Source: Petrocella sp. FN5
GTDB lineage: Bacteria > Bacillota > Clostridia > Lachnospirales > Vallitaleaceae
Length of the DNA: 53,433 nt
Reading direction: 5' to 3'
Assembly: GCF_029210395.1 (NCBI RefSeq)
Contig: NZ_JARGDP010000014.1
Coordinates: 1-53,433 of the forward strand
In this document: piece by piece, positions 16,628 through 24,416 of the stretch
Numbering within the stretch: the stretch's first letter is position 1
How the letters are laid out: each line of letters starts with the position of its first letter
Notes under the pieces: model-generated
What the model was told of the DNA's origin: nothing
The model's database searches: none
Seen by the model: only the letters and a program-made list of their open reading frames with translations
Translations under genes and position numbers: made by a program

Positions 16628-18607
16628 CTAATTAGCGCCAAATGTTGCGATGCGTTGTGTGTTATCAGCAAGTGTTGTGGTTACGGTATAGCTTACATCA
16701 CTTGACATGGTCAAAGCTTTTAGTTCATTGAATAAGGCATTAATATAGGCAGCTTTGTCGCCTTCATCTTGTGTATAGGATGCTACAATGTTATCTTGGC
16801 TGTCTTTAATAACTACGCTTTTGTACTGTTGTCCATCATATTCAATGGTTCTAAAGTCGACACGTTCTGCGATGGTTGTTAGATCTGCTTGAACGGTTTC
16901 TAAGTTGTTGTAGTTATCTCTGGTAATTCTTAGAGCTTCTTTTAATGTTGTTTTCTTCTCTAGCTCTGTCCAAGTGGCTCCAGCTGATAAAGGTACAGCT
17001 GAGTAGATGGTTCCGGATAGATCTGCTTGATCTGCATATAAGAAGAGGGTTAATGAATCTATAAGGAAAGATCCTTCATGTGCTTCAACATTTGCGATAT
17101 AAGCATCATAGGTTGTATCAAACTCATTGTAAGATGCATTCAGTACTTGACGTAATATCTCTGTATAGGATGCGTTGGTTGCTGCTGAAATGGTTATAAC
17201 TTTTTCATCGGCACCAATGGACATCTCAAATGTTAAGGTTGTTGTAGGTGTAGGTGTTGATCCGCCACCGCCACCGCCGCCACCTGATGTTGGTTCCTCG
17301 GTGTTGTCGTCTTCTGTAACGGTCTTGTCGCCAATTTCTACTTCTACGTCTTTTGATACTGTTGTTTCTGTTGGTGTCATGGTCATGGTGCTGCCATTTG
17401 CTTCAACAACCGCTTTGTCAATCGTTCCTGTACCTGTTACAGTGGTTGATCCAGATAAGATTAAAGTTCCAACCTTACCGGTAGAATCGATGTTGATCTC
17501 TGAACCTTCTGCATTTTTCTTGATGTCCAGTGTACCTATTGAACCTTCACTGATTACCATATTTTTTACAGGTGTGTTTAGTGTCACTTTATCGAAGTCT
17601 CCTTCAAGTGTTAAGGTTTCTCCCGGTCTTACGGTATAGATCTCAACGTTTCCAAAGCCTTTTCCTGTTAAGGTTCCGTCTTCTTCAAGTTTACCACCGG
17701 AGTACATATCTACTTGGTCCACTTTCGTGTTACCGATTGCCAATATACGGATTTTTCCGTTGTGTTTGATGACACGAAGGGTTCCTACTTCTGTGTTGGT
17801 TAAGGTAATGGTGTTCTCACCACCGCCAAAAGCCACTAGTTCACCGAGTACTTTTACATTGTCCAAGTCTACTTCACCATCGGCTACACCTTGTGTAATG
17901 TATAGATTCCCTTTGATAATTGTGTCTTTTAGAACAACGCCTGTTGAGCTTATGACAAGGTTGCCTTCATAAGTCATGTCGGTTACTGTTCCTGGTTCAG
18001 TAATCAGTTCACCTGCGATGTTACTGAGTAATGTAACCGCTTCTGCTCTTGTTAAGTTACTCATTGGTGCTAAAACGTTGTTGCTTCTTCCTTGCATATA
18101 GCCTTTTTCTACTAGGACACTCATTTGTGTTGCTGCCCACGTCGCTACATCTGCTGCATCTGCGTAAGTGCTATAAGCATATGCATCTGTACCAATCAAT
18201 TGAAAGGCATTGGTAAGTACAATGGCCGCTTCTTGACGGGTGATACGGTCATCCGGCTTGAACTGGTTGTTATGCCCTTGCACAATACCTGCTGTGAATG
18301 CCATTATAACTGCATCTTCAAACCAATCGGTTGCTTTTACATCTGTGAATGTAGCGTCTGTCTTTTCCTCAAGCTGAAATATATTATTGATTACAGTTAC
18401 AAATTCAGCTCTCGTAATGGGTGCTTCAGGCTTGAATTCTCCACTAGGGTACCCATTGACAATACCCATTTCCATCCATTTTTCGATATTAGTATGAGCC
18501 CAATGATCTTGATAATCTGAAGTAGCCGCTGTTACCATTGTCATTTGAGATAATACTATTACCAGTGCTAGTAATACCGACATTCCTTTTTTTGTTTTGT
18601 TTAACAT
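16628..18607 (-). CDS. SLH-domain surface protein with repetitive beta-rich middle and Gly8 hinge
   Basis: A 659-residue secreted protein. A signal peptide (residues 1-28) is followed by three SLH repeats in about 30-200 (VNGYPSGEFKPEAPITRAEF; VQGHNNQFKPDDRITRQEA; MQGRSNNVLAPMSNLTRAEA). Residues about 215-400 contain short alternating strands such as LVISSTGVVLKDTIIKGNLYI that look like a right-handed beta-helix. Then come acidic Thr/Glu-rich sequence, eight consecutive glycines (about residues 443-450), a PTPTTT linker, and a C-terminal domain of about 200 residues that I do not recognise. It lies between dehydratase 2 and the small SLH gene and is probably a cell-surface product tied to the polysaccharide. 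Confidence 0.88.
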   Translation of the reverse strand: MLNKTKKGMSVLLALVIVLSQMTMVTAATSDYQDHWAHTNIEKWMEMGIVNGYPSGEFKPEAPITRAEFVTVINNIFQLEEKTDATFTDVKATDWFEDAVIMAFTAGIVQGHNNQFKPDDRITRQEAAIVLTNAFQLIGTDAYAYSTYADAADVATWAATQMSVLVEKGYMQGRSNNVLAPMSNLTRAEAVTLLSNIAGELITEPGTVTDMTYEGNLVISSTGVVLKDTIIKGNLYITQGVADGEVDLDNVKVLGELVAFGGGENTITLTNTEVGTLRVIKHNGKIRILAIGNTKVDQVDMYSGGKLEEDGTLTGKGFGNVEIYTVRPGETLTLEGDFDKVTLNTPVKNMVISEGSIGTLDIKKNAEGSEINIDSTGKVGTLILSGSTTVTGTGTIDKAVVEANGSTMTMTPTETTVSKDVEVEIGDKTVTEDDNTEEPTSGGGGGGGGSTPTPTTTLTFEMSIGADEKVITISAATNASYTEILRQVLNASYNEFDTTYDAYIANVEAHEGSFLIDSLTLFLYADQADLSGTIYSAVPLSAGATWTELEKKTTLKEALRITRDNYNNLETVQADLTTIAERVDFRTIEYDGQQYKSVVIKDSQDNIVASYTQDEGDKAAYINALFNELKALTMSSDVSYTVTTTLADNTQRIATFGAN

Positions 18608-18694
18608 TTTTTTCTCCCATTAATTTTATTTTTTAATCACATTTGGTTAGAAGTTCACCTATGTGTATTAAACTTGTTTGATATGGCATTGTAT

Positions 18695-20608
18695 TTACAC
18701 TAAAACTTTTGCTTCCAGAGACAGTTTATAAGGTTCTACTTCTTTTGTATACTTGTTTTCATTATTAACTTCCAGATTATTCCTATACGTTGGCACGATG
18801 TCTTGAATCATCTCTATTAGGGATTCGTTTTCCGGTGATTTGAGAATAATCAATAGTTCATTCAAAGTGCTTTTTAATTCACGATAGTTGATTTGAATGG
18901 GCTGACCAATGTGAATCTTCTCGTAATTGGTATTCATTAACCCTTCTTCATCCATGAGGAGCTCTTCATAGAGCTTCTCTCCAGGTCGTAAGCCAGTGAT
19001 CTTAATCTTGATGTCTTCGTTCAACTTCAGACCGGAGAGTCTTATTAGGTCAACCGCCAGATCATAGATCTTAACTGGCTCGCCCATGTCTAGGACGAAG
19101 GTCTCGCCACCTTTTGCAATGGCACCGGATTGAATCACCAGTTGGGCTGCTTCTGAGATGGTCATGAAGTAGCGTATGATTTCTTTGTGGGTAACGGTGA
19201 TCGGACCACCTGCTTCAATCTGTTTTTTGAAGAGTGGTATGACAGAGCCATTGCTACCAAGAACGTTGCCAAATCGTACAGCGGTGAACTTGGTCTCGCT
19301 TTCTTTGGCAAGGCCTTGTATGATCATCTCACATATACGCTTGCTGGCGCCCATGATATTGGTTGGGTTGACCGCTTTGTCTGTGGAGACCATGACGAAG
19401 CGCTCTACTCCGAACTTATGGGCAGCTTCTGCTACGTTCTTGGTCCCGAAGACATTGTTCTTAATGGCTTCCTTGGGGGCACGCTCCATTAAAGGGACGT
19501 GCTTGTGGGCTGCCGCGTGGAAGATGACATGGGGTGCGTGTTCTTCTACGATGGAGAAGATGTTATCTCTGTCTCTGACGGAGGCGATGATCACATCTAG
19601 GTTCAACTCATCTCCATATGCTCTAAGAAGTTCATTCTGGATGTCATAAGCATTGTTCTCATAGACATCTAGGATAATTAACTTGGAGGGTAAGAATCTG
19701 GCGATCTGACGACACAGTTCTGAGCCTATGGAGCCACCACCACCTGTAATCATGATGACTTTGTCCTGTATATAATTGGCCACTTCGGATACGTTCAGGT
19801 TAACCATATCCCGTCCCAGTAAGTCTTCAATCTCAACATCTCTAATCTTACTTAGAGATACTTTTCCGTCAATAATTTCATGTATATCCGGTATGATTCT
19901 AACGTTGGCTTCTGATCGGTTACATTCTTCAATGATCTGTTTCATAGAAGCTGTTGTTGAAGAAGGCAGTGCAATGATGATTTCATGAATATTAAAACGG
20001 TGGGTTACACTGTAAATGTCATGATAGTTACCAAGAACCTTTATGCCGCCTATGGTCTTATAGAGCTTATGCTCTTCATCATCGATGAAGCCGATGACTT
20101 GACCGTAAGTCTTTGAATGGCTTTTTATCTCACCGGCTATTAAAGAACCCGATGCACCACTTCCGACAATTAATATATTGTTGGTATACTCTTGTCTATT
20201 AATTGGATAATTATTCTTGATTCTTCTGAAGAACCGATAACTAAAACGTATAGAACCGACAATGGCAATCTCAAAAATGGCACCGATTAGGTAAACTCCA
20301 AAATACAACTTGACTCCCATGGATATTAGGTAAATCGTTCCAAGAATATTGGCGGTAATACCTGCTACAACGACTTTTAATAACTCTTCTATCGAAGCAT
20401 ACGCCCATAGACTATTATAGAGTCCAAATTGCTTATACACCAAAAGTTTGCCTATGGTTAGAATCAAAGCTGCCCCTACGTATGAGATTAAGATTCTATA
20501 GGGTATATTCCCTTCGGTGTGTAATAACCAAGATATTAAAAAGGCGCCGTTTACAGCCAATATATCTGTAATTAATAAGAATACTTGTTTTTTGATTTTT
20601 GTTACCAT
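18695..20608 (-). CDS. Membrane nucleotide-sugar 4,6-dehydratase, PglF/EpsC/CapD-like (copy 2)
   Basis: A 637-residue paralogue of the gene at 10393-12294 with the same plan: four N-terminal membrane helices, NILIVGSGASGSLIA, then MITGGGGSIGSELCRQI and MVSTDKAVNPTNIMGASKR. The catalytic segments match copy 1 almost residue for residue, so both should be active. Differences cluster in the membrane part, the interdomain region near residues 215-240, and the tail. It is the first gene of the transcript that continues through the SLH proteins and the kinase module. It has promoter P2 and a conserved leader. The start ATG has GGGAGGAGGG upstream. Confidence 0.93.
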   Translation of the reverse strand: MVTKIKKQVFLLITDILAVNGAFLISWLLHTEGNIPYRILISYVGAALILTIGKLLVYKQFGLYNSLWAYASIEELLKVVVAGITANILGTIYLISMGVKLYFGVYLIGAIFEIAIVGSIRFSYRFFRRIKNNYPINRQEYTNNILIVGSGASGSLIAGEIKSHSKTYGQVIGFIDDEEHKLYKTIGGIKVLGNYHDIYSVTHRFNIHEIIIALPSSTTASMKQIIEECNRSEANVRIIPDIHEIIDGKVSLSKIRDVEIEDLLGRDMVNLNVSEVANYIQDKVIMITGGGGSIGSELCRQIARFLPSKLIILDVYENNAYDIQNELLRAYGDELNLDVIIASVRDRDNIFSIVEEHAPHVIFHAAAHKHVPLMERAPKEAIKNNVFGTKNVAEAAHKFGVERFVMVSTDKAVNPTNIMGASKRICEMIIQGLAKESETKFTAVRFGNVLGSNGSVIPLFKKQIEAGGPITVTHKEIIRYFMTISEAAQLVIQSGAIAKGGETFVLDMGEPVKIYDLAVDLIRLSGLKLNEDIKIKITGLRPGEKLYEELLMDEEGLMNTNYEKIHIGQPIQINYRELKSTLNELLIILKSPENESLIEMIQDIVPTYRNNLEVNNENKYTKEVEPYKLSLEAKVLV

Positions 20609-20970
20609 GAGATACCCTCCTCCCTTAATCCAATATACGTTAATACTATGATTCGTTAAATTTTTTCATTAAAAAAATACCTATATTGTAATATATGTAC
20701 AATAAAAAGACGATGCATGATTGCTAATCTTGTATTCAATTGTTTAAAGGTAGAGGTATGACTTGTGAAATACGATTCTACTTGTATTACCCTATATTCT
20801 CCCTATACCTAACCTTGAGTCATCTAACTAACTCTTAGGTTGTCCCTCTAGTCAATCGATTTATAAAAGTATAAATCTTCAATAATTCATTTAGCTCTGA
20901 TGGCTATTTGATAAGATCATAAAAGATGTTTAATAGGTAATAGTAACTATTACATTAATCTTTTATAGTC
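20609..20970 (-). promoter_or_regulatory. Long untranslated leader of dehydratase 2
   Basis: About 360 nt between promoter P2 and the ATG at 20608, with no credible gene. The promoter-proximal half matches the leader of dehydratase 1, and the gene-proximal half is unrelated and AT-rich. Confidence 0.6.
20798..20877 (-). ncRNA. Conserved leader RNA element, copy 2
   Basis: On the minus strand it starts with the same ATTTATA-CTTT-TATAAAT hairpin as copy 1 (20859-20876). A longer second stem follows, pairing AACCT..GAGT with ACTC..AGGTT, then the tail GGTTAGGTATAGGGAGA. Compared with copy 1, the inner pair changes from GAGC/GCTC to GAGT/ACTC. The function may be antitermination or attenuation; this is inference. 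Confidence 0.5.
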
Positions 20971-20977
20971 ATATATT

Positions 20978-21006
20978 AGTATATAGATTATAGTCCTAGA
21001 AGTCAA
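20978..21006 (-). promoter_or_regulatory. Promoter P2 of dehydratase 2
   Basis: Minus-strand TTGACT (21001-21006), a 17-bp spacer, TATACT (20978-20983). The sequence downstream (TATACTAATA) matches P1. Confidence 0.75.
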
Positions 21007-21032
21007 TATGGTCCTATTAATTTATAAGACCC

Positions 21033-21041
21033 TTTAGGACA
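21033..21041 (-). promoter_or_regulatory. Upstream box TGTCCTAAA of promoter P2
   Basis: The same nine bases and the same 26-bp gap to the -35 as at P1 and P3. In P2 and P3 the box is followed after 18 bp by an inverted partner (TAGGACC here, TAGGGCA at P3), giving a dyad TGTCCTA-N18-TAGGRCM. Confidence 0.6.
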
Positions 21042-21085
21042 AGATGGTCAACTAACAGCACATTGTTTGTTTTTAGTCCAACCAT

Positions 21086-21129
21086 ACATCATAATACAAT
21101 CTAAATGTTTTTTAGGCGTATTATGATGT
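21086..21129 (-). terminator. Hairpin at the end of PHP phosphatase 2
   Basis: A perfect 12-bp stem (ACATCATAATAC with GTATTATGATGT) with a 20-nt loop overlaps the last codons and stop of the phosphatase gene. It lies ahead of promoter P2. No strong T run follows, so it may be a weak terminator or a 3' stabilising structure. Confidence 0.5.
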
Positions 21130-21951
21130 ACATCGGGTAAGTATGGCTAGAGCGATTATTGTGGCCACATAGATCCACTTCTTGTTTATGGGTTGTGATG
21201 GCTTGATCTGTCTTATTGCTTGTGGCACAACTTGATCTGCTAACATGATCTTGGGGTTCACTTCAAACAAGCGCTTGGCTTCTTCTGCCCCGTATTTCTT
21301 TGTCACGTAGGTATAGGCTTTGGTCATGTCCGGCTTGTTGGTAATAAGGTTGTGTCCATTGCTGGCGATGATGTCTACTAAGCCATGACGTAACATTTCT
21401 TTTGCTCTTGTTTTCTCAGGTTTCTGACGTATGTCTATGATATTGCCTGCACTACACTGAATCAGAACGCCTTGCTCCCTTAGGTTTAAGAGTCCTTCCA
21501 TGTCGCTTGTAAAGCAATTATAGACTTCTGCATGGGCAAGAATCGGTTGGTAGCCAAGTGCAATCAACCCTTGTAGACCTTTGTCCATTTCTTCAAAAGG
21601 GATGTCCCTTCTGAATTCTACCAATACATAGCGGGTCTTGTTCATGGTTCTCATCTCGACTTGTTCGAGTTGGCTTAGGTCTTGCTTAGAGAGATAGACT
21701 TCTGCTCCTAGATAGAGTTCCATGTCTGGATAGGTGGTTTGAATATAGGTACGTAACTTCTCGAATTCTTGAAGCATATCCTTGTCGTTAGCCATATGGC
21801 CTCTAAATTCAGCTGGGTGATTCAAGTGGGGGGTTGCTACAATTGTTCTTACACCTTGATCATAGCTTATCTTCACCATCTCCAGTGCGCATTCTATAGT
21901 ATCCGGTCCGTCATCCATATTGGGGATGAGATGATAATGTATGTCAATCAT
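21121..21951 (-). CDS. PHP-type tyrosine-protein phosphatase (CpsB/YwqE), copy 2
   Basis: A 276-residue paralogue of the phosphatase at 12768-14165 with all PHP metal motifs (IDIHYHLIPNMDDG, VATPHLNHP, GAEVY, LAHAEVY, IASNGHN; the Asp of the last motif in copy 1 is Asn here). After residue 250 it has one hydrophobic helix (WIYVATIIALAIL) and stops seven codons later, so it lacks the outer coiled-coil domain of copy 1. It has its own promoter P3 about 80 bp upstream and GAGGAGG before the ATG. It probably acts on the same kinase. The Asp-to-Asn change could weaken metal binding. Confidence 0.9.
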   Translation of the reverse strand: MIDIHYHLIPNMDDGPDTIECALEMVKISYDQGVRTIVATPHLNHPAEFRGHMANDKDMLQEFEKLRTYIQTTYPDMELYLGAEVYLSKQDLSQLEQVEMRTMNKTRYVLVEFRRDIPFEEMDKGLQGLIALGYQPILAHAEVYNCFTSDMEGLLNLREQGVLIQCSAGNIIDIRQKPEKTRAKEMLRHGLVDIIASNGHNLITNKPDMTKAYTYVTKKYGAEEAKRLFEVNPKIMLADQVVPQAIRQIKPSQPINKKWIYVATIIALAILTRCTS

Positions 21952-22032
21952 GGGCTGCCTCCTCGTCTAGTCTTATATACCTATATCATGAGTCTATGTT
22001 ACTATATTAAAAATATTTTATGGTCTTATATA

Positions 22033-22061
22033 ATTATATAAGTTATCGGTATATGTGTCAA
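22033..22061 (-). promoter_or_regulatory. Promoter P3 of PHP phosphatase 2
   Basis: A consensus promoter on the minus strand: TTGACA (22056-22061), 17-bp spacer, TATAAT (22033-22038). The leader is about 80 nt and lacks the conserved hairpin block of P1 and P2. Confidence 0.8.
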
Positions 22062-22087
22062 CAGTGCCCTACTGATTTGTCTGAACC

Positions 22088-22096
22088 TTTAGGACA
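22088..22096 (-). promoter_or_regulatory. Upstream box TGTCCTAAA of promoter P3
   Basis: Third copy of the nine-base box, again 26 bp before the -35. The partner TAGGGCA follows after 18 bp as at P2. Confidence 0.6.
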
Positions 22097-22137
22097 AGAT
22101 AGTTGTCATCGAATACATGATGCTCAATAAAGCATAC

Positions 22138-22170
22138 AAAAAACGCCCCTTGGGTGAAAGGGCGTTTTTT
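22138..22170. terminator. Strong bidirectional rho-independent terminator
   Basis: AAAAAACGCCC and GGGCGTTTTTT flank an 11-nt loop, giving a GC-rich stem with A and T runs on both sides. It separates the chemotaxis gene from the polysaccharide locus and ends minus-strand transcription arriving from the receptor gene. Confidence 0.85.
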
Positions 22171-22192
22171 GATATTTATTATAATAAAGTAT

Positions 22193-22311
22193 GGTTAAAG
22201 GGTCAAAACTAAGTTTCACTAAATTCGCCTACCATATGTAGATTACGTTGATACATTCATAACTACATATGGTAGGTGAAAGTTCAACTATATAGTTTTG
22301 ACGCCTTAACC
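22193..22311. repeat. Palindromic repeat, copy A (119 bp, MITE-like)
   Basis: The ends GGTTAAAGGGTCAAAACTA and TAGTTTTGACGCCTTAACC form an imperfect inverted repeat. Inside is a perfect 14-bp stem (CCTACCATATGTAG / CTACATATGGTAGG) around a 21-nt loop. AAAGTAT flanks the element directly on both sides, a possible 7-bp target duplication. It lies 16 bp after the receptor stop codon. Copy B is at 48088-48205, inverted relative to this one. Confidence 0.8.
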
Positions 22312-22327
22312 AAAGTATGAATCATCA

Positions 22328-24238
22328 TTATTTGTTTAATCTTCTTATAACATCATATTGCTCGTCATGGCTTTCGATGAAGCCTTGGACCTTGGTCTCG
22401 ATGCCTGTGTAGTTGTCAAATTCCACAAAGGCTTTTTTGAGCTTAGCAACGATCTCATCGGACATGTCTTTTCTAGCTGCAAGAACATCTTTTGGTATGT
22501 CGTCGGTCTTGGATATAATATTCAGCTCATTGGTGCGGATGCCGTTTATTGTCGCTGCTTCAAAAGCTTCATTGAAGGTTGCGCCTGCATCCACTTCCCC
22601 TTGCATTACAGCGTTAATGACGTTGTCATGGTTGCCCAGGAATAGGACTTTACTAAAGAGGGTATCCGGATTCATGTTGTTGCCCTTGATGCTGTCTCTA
22701 GCATAGAGGTAACCGGAAGCGCTTTTCTCATCCACATAGCCAAAGGCTTTGCCTTTTAGGTCATTCATGCTCTTAACACTACCGTCCTTACGGGCGATGA
22801 TGTAACCGTTGTAGGAACTCTTGCCCCCTACTTTTGGTGTGACCACCGGCTTAACATCGGCTTGTTCTTTGGCGTTGACATAGGCAAAAGGTGAGAACCA
22901 TCCGATATCGATTATACCGTTTTTGACACTATCGCTTAGAGCGTCATAGTTCTTTACAATGATGGTTCTGGCTTTTAGGCCAACGCTGTTACAAACCCGT
23001 TCAAGGATGGGTATGTACATCTTCTTGATGGCTTCCGGTGCGATGAAGGGGTTGACACCAAAAATAATCTCGTTGTCTTTCTTGAAGTTAACCGCTTCTT
23101 TTTGTAGGTCTTCTGCCATCTCACTGATCTTGTTACAGAAGTCAAGGACTTCCCCGTTCTTCTTGTTCTGTGTCTCAACCATCTCAATGGACTTGTAAGT
23201 AATGTTGTGGGTTTCTTCTACGGCACAGGTAACATCTTCAATGGCTTTTTCAATCTCCATGGTGGTGTTTTTCTGAACAAGAGATACTTTGGTTAATTCA
23301 GATATATTGGTTTTGACTTCGTTTAAGATGCCTTCAATCTCGTTTATGACTTGTGAGGACTCCTTGATGACATTGTCCACATCATTCATACGGTCACCAA
23401 TCTCACTCATGGCGTTGTTGGAAGTGGTTATCTTAGTTAAGATTGTCTTAACCACACCTTCTATAACGGAGATGGCTTCATCGGTCTGCTCTGCCAGCTT
23501 ACGAATCTCTGTGGCAACGACGGCAAAGCCGCGTCCTGCTTCTCCGGCTCTTGCTGCTTCAATGGCTGCATTGAGGGCAAGTAGGTTGGTTTGACTGGAG
23601 ATCTTACGGATATAGTCGACAATCTCATAGATCTTATTGGATGAGCTTTGTAGTTCCACGTTGTTGTCTGTGGCTACGGTGGTCACTTCATTCAAACTGA
23701 GCATGAAATCACCGATGCTCTGTATGGTCTTTTTGTTCTTCTCCAGCATCTCTATGGAAGTCTGAGAATGTCTTTCAATCTCTAAGGCGCTGGTGTTTAA
23801 ATTGGTAGAGGTGCCTACCAGTTCATTGATGCTTGCGTTGATTTCTTCTGAGCTTGCTGCGTTTTGCTCACTAAAGCCTTCTATCTCATAAGAAATCTTG
23901 GCCAGCTTGTTGAAGGTGTTAATGTTGTCTTGAGACAACCACAGAAGTTGTTGGGAATCAAAGCCCATGCCTTCTGCTATGTTAAACAATTTCTCGTCCA
24001 GTCCTGCTTTTAAGCTATCGGACATGGCACTTGACTGATTCGCCTTCTGTGAACCATCCGGTCCTTGTTGTGCCTTTGTAACGTTTAACATTCTATCTGC
24101 TGCTATAACAACAAGAATGCTAAGTACAAGGGTTAGGACCAAATCAATCCAAGTTCCCATGCTTAGAAAGATTGTAATCCCTTGAACTGCCAGTAACCCA
24201 ATGCCTGCAACTAAATAAAATTTCATCTTCTGATTCAT
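22328..24238 (-). CDS. Chemotaxis receptor with C-terminal PhnD-like binding domain
   Basis: A 636-residue fusion. Two closely spaced hydrophobic segments (about residues 7-27 and 31-48) form a hairpin with almost no outer loop and no HAMP domain. Residues about 90-385 are an MCP signalling domain with the hairpin tip [39 protein letters not shown]. From residue 391 to the end is a PhnD-like solute-binding domain ([51 protein letters not shown]). By topology this binding domain should lie in the cytoplasm, opposite to classical receptors. It is monocistronic, with a candidate sigma-D promoter. Confidence 0.9.
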   Translation of the reverse strand: MNQKMKFYLVAGIGLLAVQGITIFLSMGTWIDLVLTLVLSILVVIAADRMLNVTKAQQGPDGSQKANQSSAMSDSLKAGLDEKLFNIAEGMGFDSQQLLWLSQDNINTFNKLAKISYEIEGFSEQNAASSEEINASINELVGTSTNLNTSALEIERHSQTSIEMLEKNKKTIQSIGDFMLSLNEVTTVATDNNVELQSSSNKIYEIVDYIRKISSQTNLLALNAAIEAARAGEAGRGFAVVATEIRKLAEQTDEAISVIEGVVKTILTKITTSNNAMSEIGDRMNDVDNVIKESSQVINEIEGILNEVKTNISELTKVSLVQKNTTMEIEKAIEDVTCAVEETHNITYKSIEMVETQNKKNGEVLDFCNKISEMAEDLQKEAVNFKKDNEIIFGVNPFIAPEAIKKMYIPILERVCNSVGLKARTIIVKNYDALSDSVKNGIIDIGWFSPFAYVNAKEQADVKPVVTPKVGGKSSYNGYIIARKDGSVKSMNDLKGKAFGYVDEKSASGYLYARDSIKGNNMNPDTLFSKVLFLGNHDNVINAVMQGEVDAGATFNEAFEAATINGIRTNELNIISKTDDIPKDVLAARKDMSDEIVAKLKKAFVEFDNYTGIETKVQGFIESHDEQYDVIRRLNK

Positions 24239-24288
24239 TATGTCACCATCCCATTATATCATATTCTTACTACAAGTTAATTTTTACT

Positions 24289-24315
24289 AAATCGGTTAAT
24301 GCCTTGGCTGATTTA
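24289..24315 (-). promoter_or_regulatory. Candidate sigma-D (flagellar) promoter of the receptor gene
   Basis: On the minus strand, TAAA (24312-24315), a 15-bp spacer, and ACCGATTT (24289-24296) match the sigma-D/FliA pattern TAAA-N15-GCCGATAT at ten of twelve positions. It lies about 50 bp upstream of the ATG at 24238, as expected for a chemotaxis gene. Confidence 0.6.
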
Positions 24316-24416
24316 ACTTATCATCCTATAGACACACTTATACTATTGTATCATCTTGATAATGAAAAGTCTAGAACAACCTATGGTTAACAGTCCTTAT
24401 GTAATTGGTTAATAAG

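Noticed and set aside
17254-17285. CCGCCACCG tandem pattern as a microsatellite or phase-variation tract
   Set aside because: It only encodes the eight-glycine linker with mixed GGT/GGC/GGA codons; the unit is 3 bp, so slippage would not shift the frame.
22193-22311. Repeat copies A and B as ordinary rho-independent terminators
   Set aside because: They follow stop codons, but the stems are AT-rich with a 21-nt loop and no T run. A strong terminator already stands at 22138-22170, and end-to-end similarity at two distant loci points to a repeat element.
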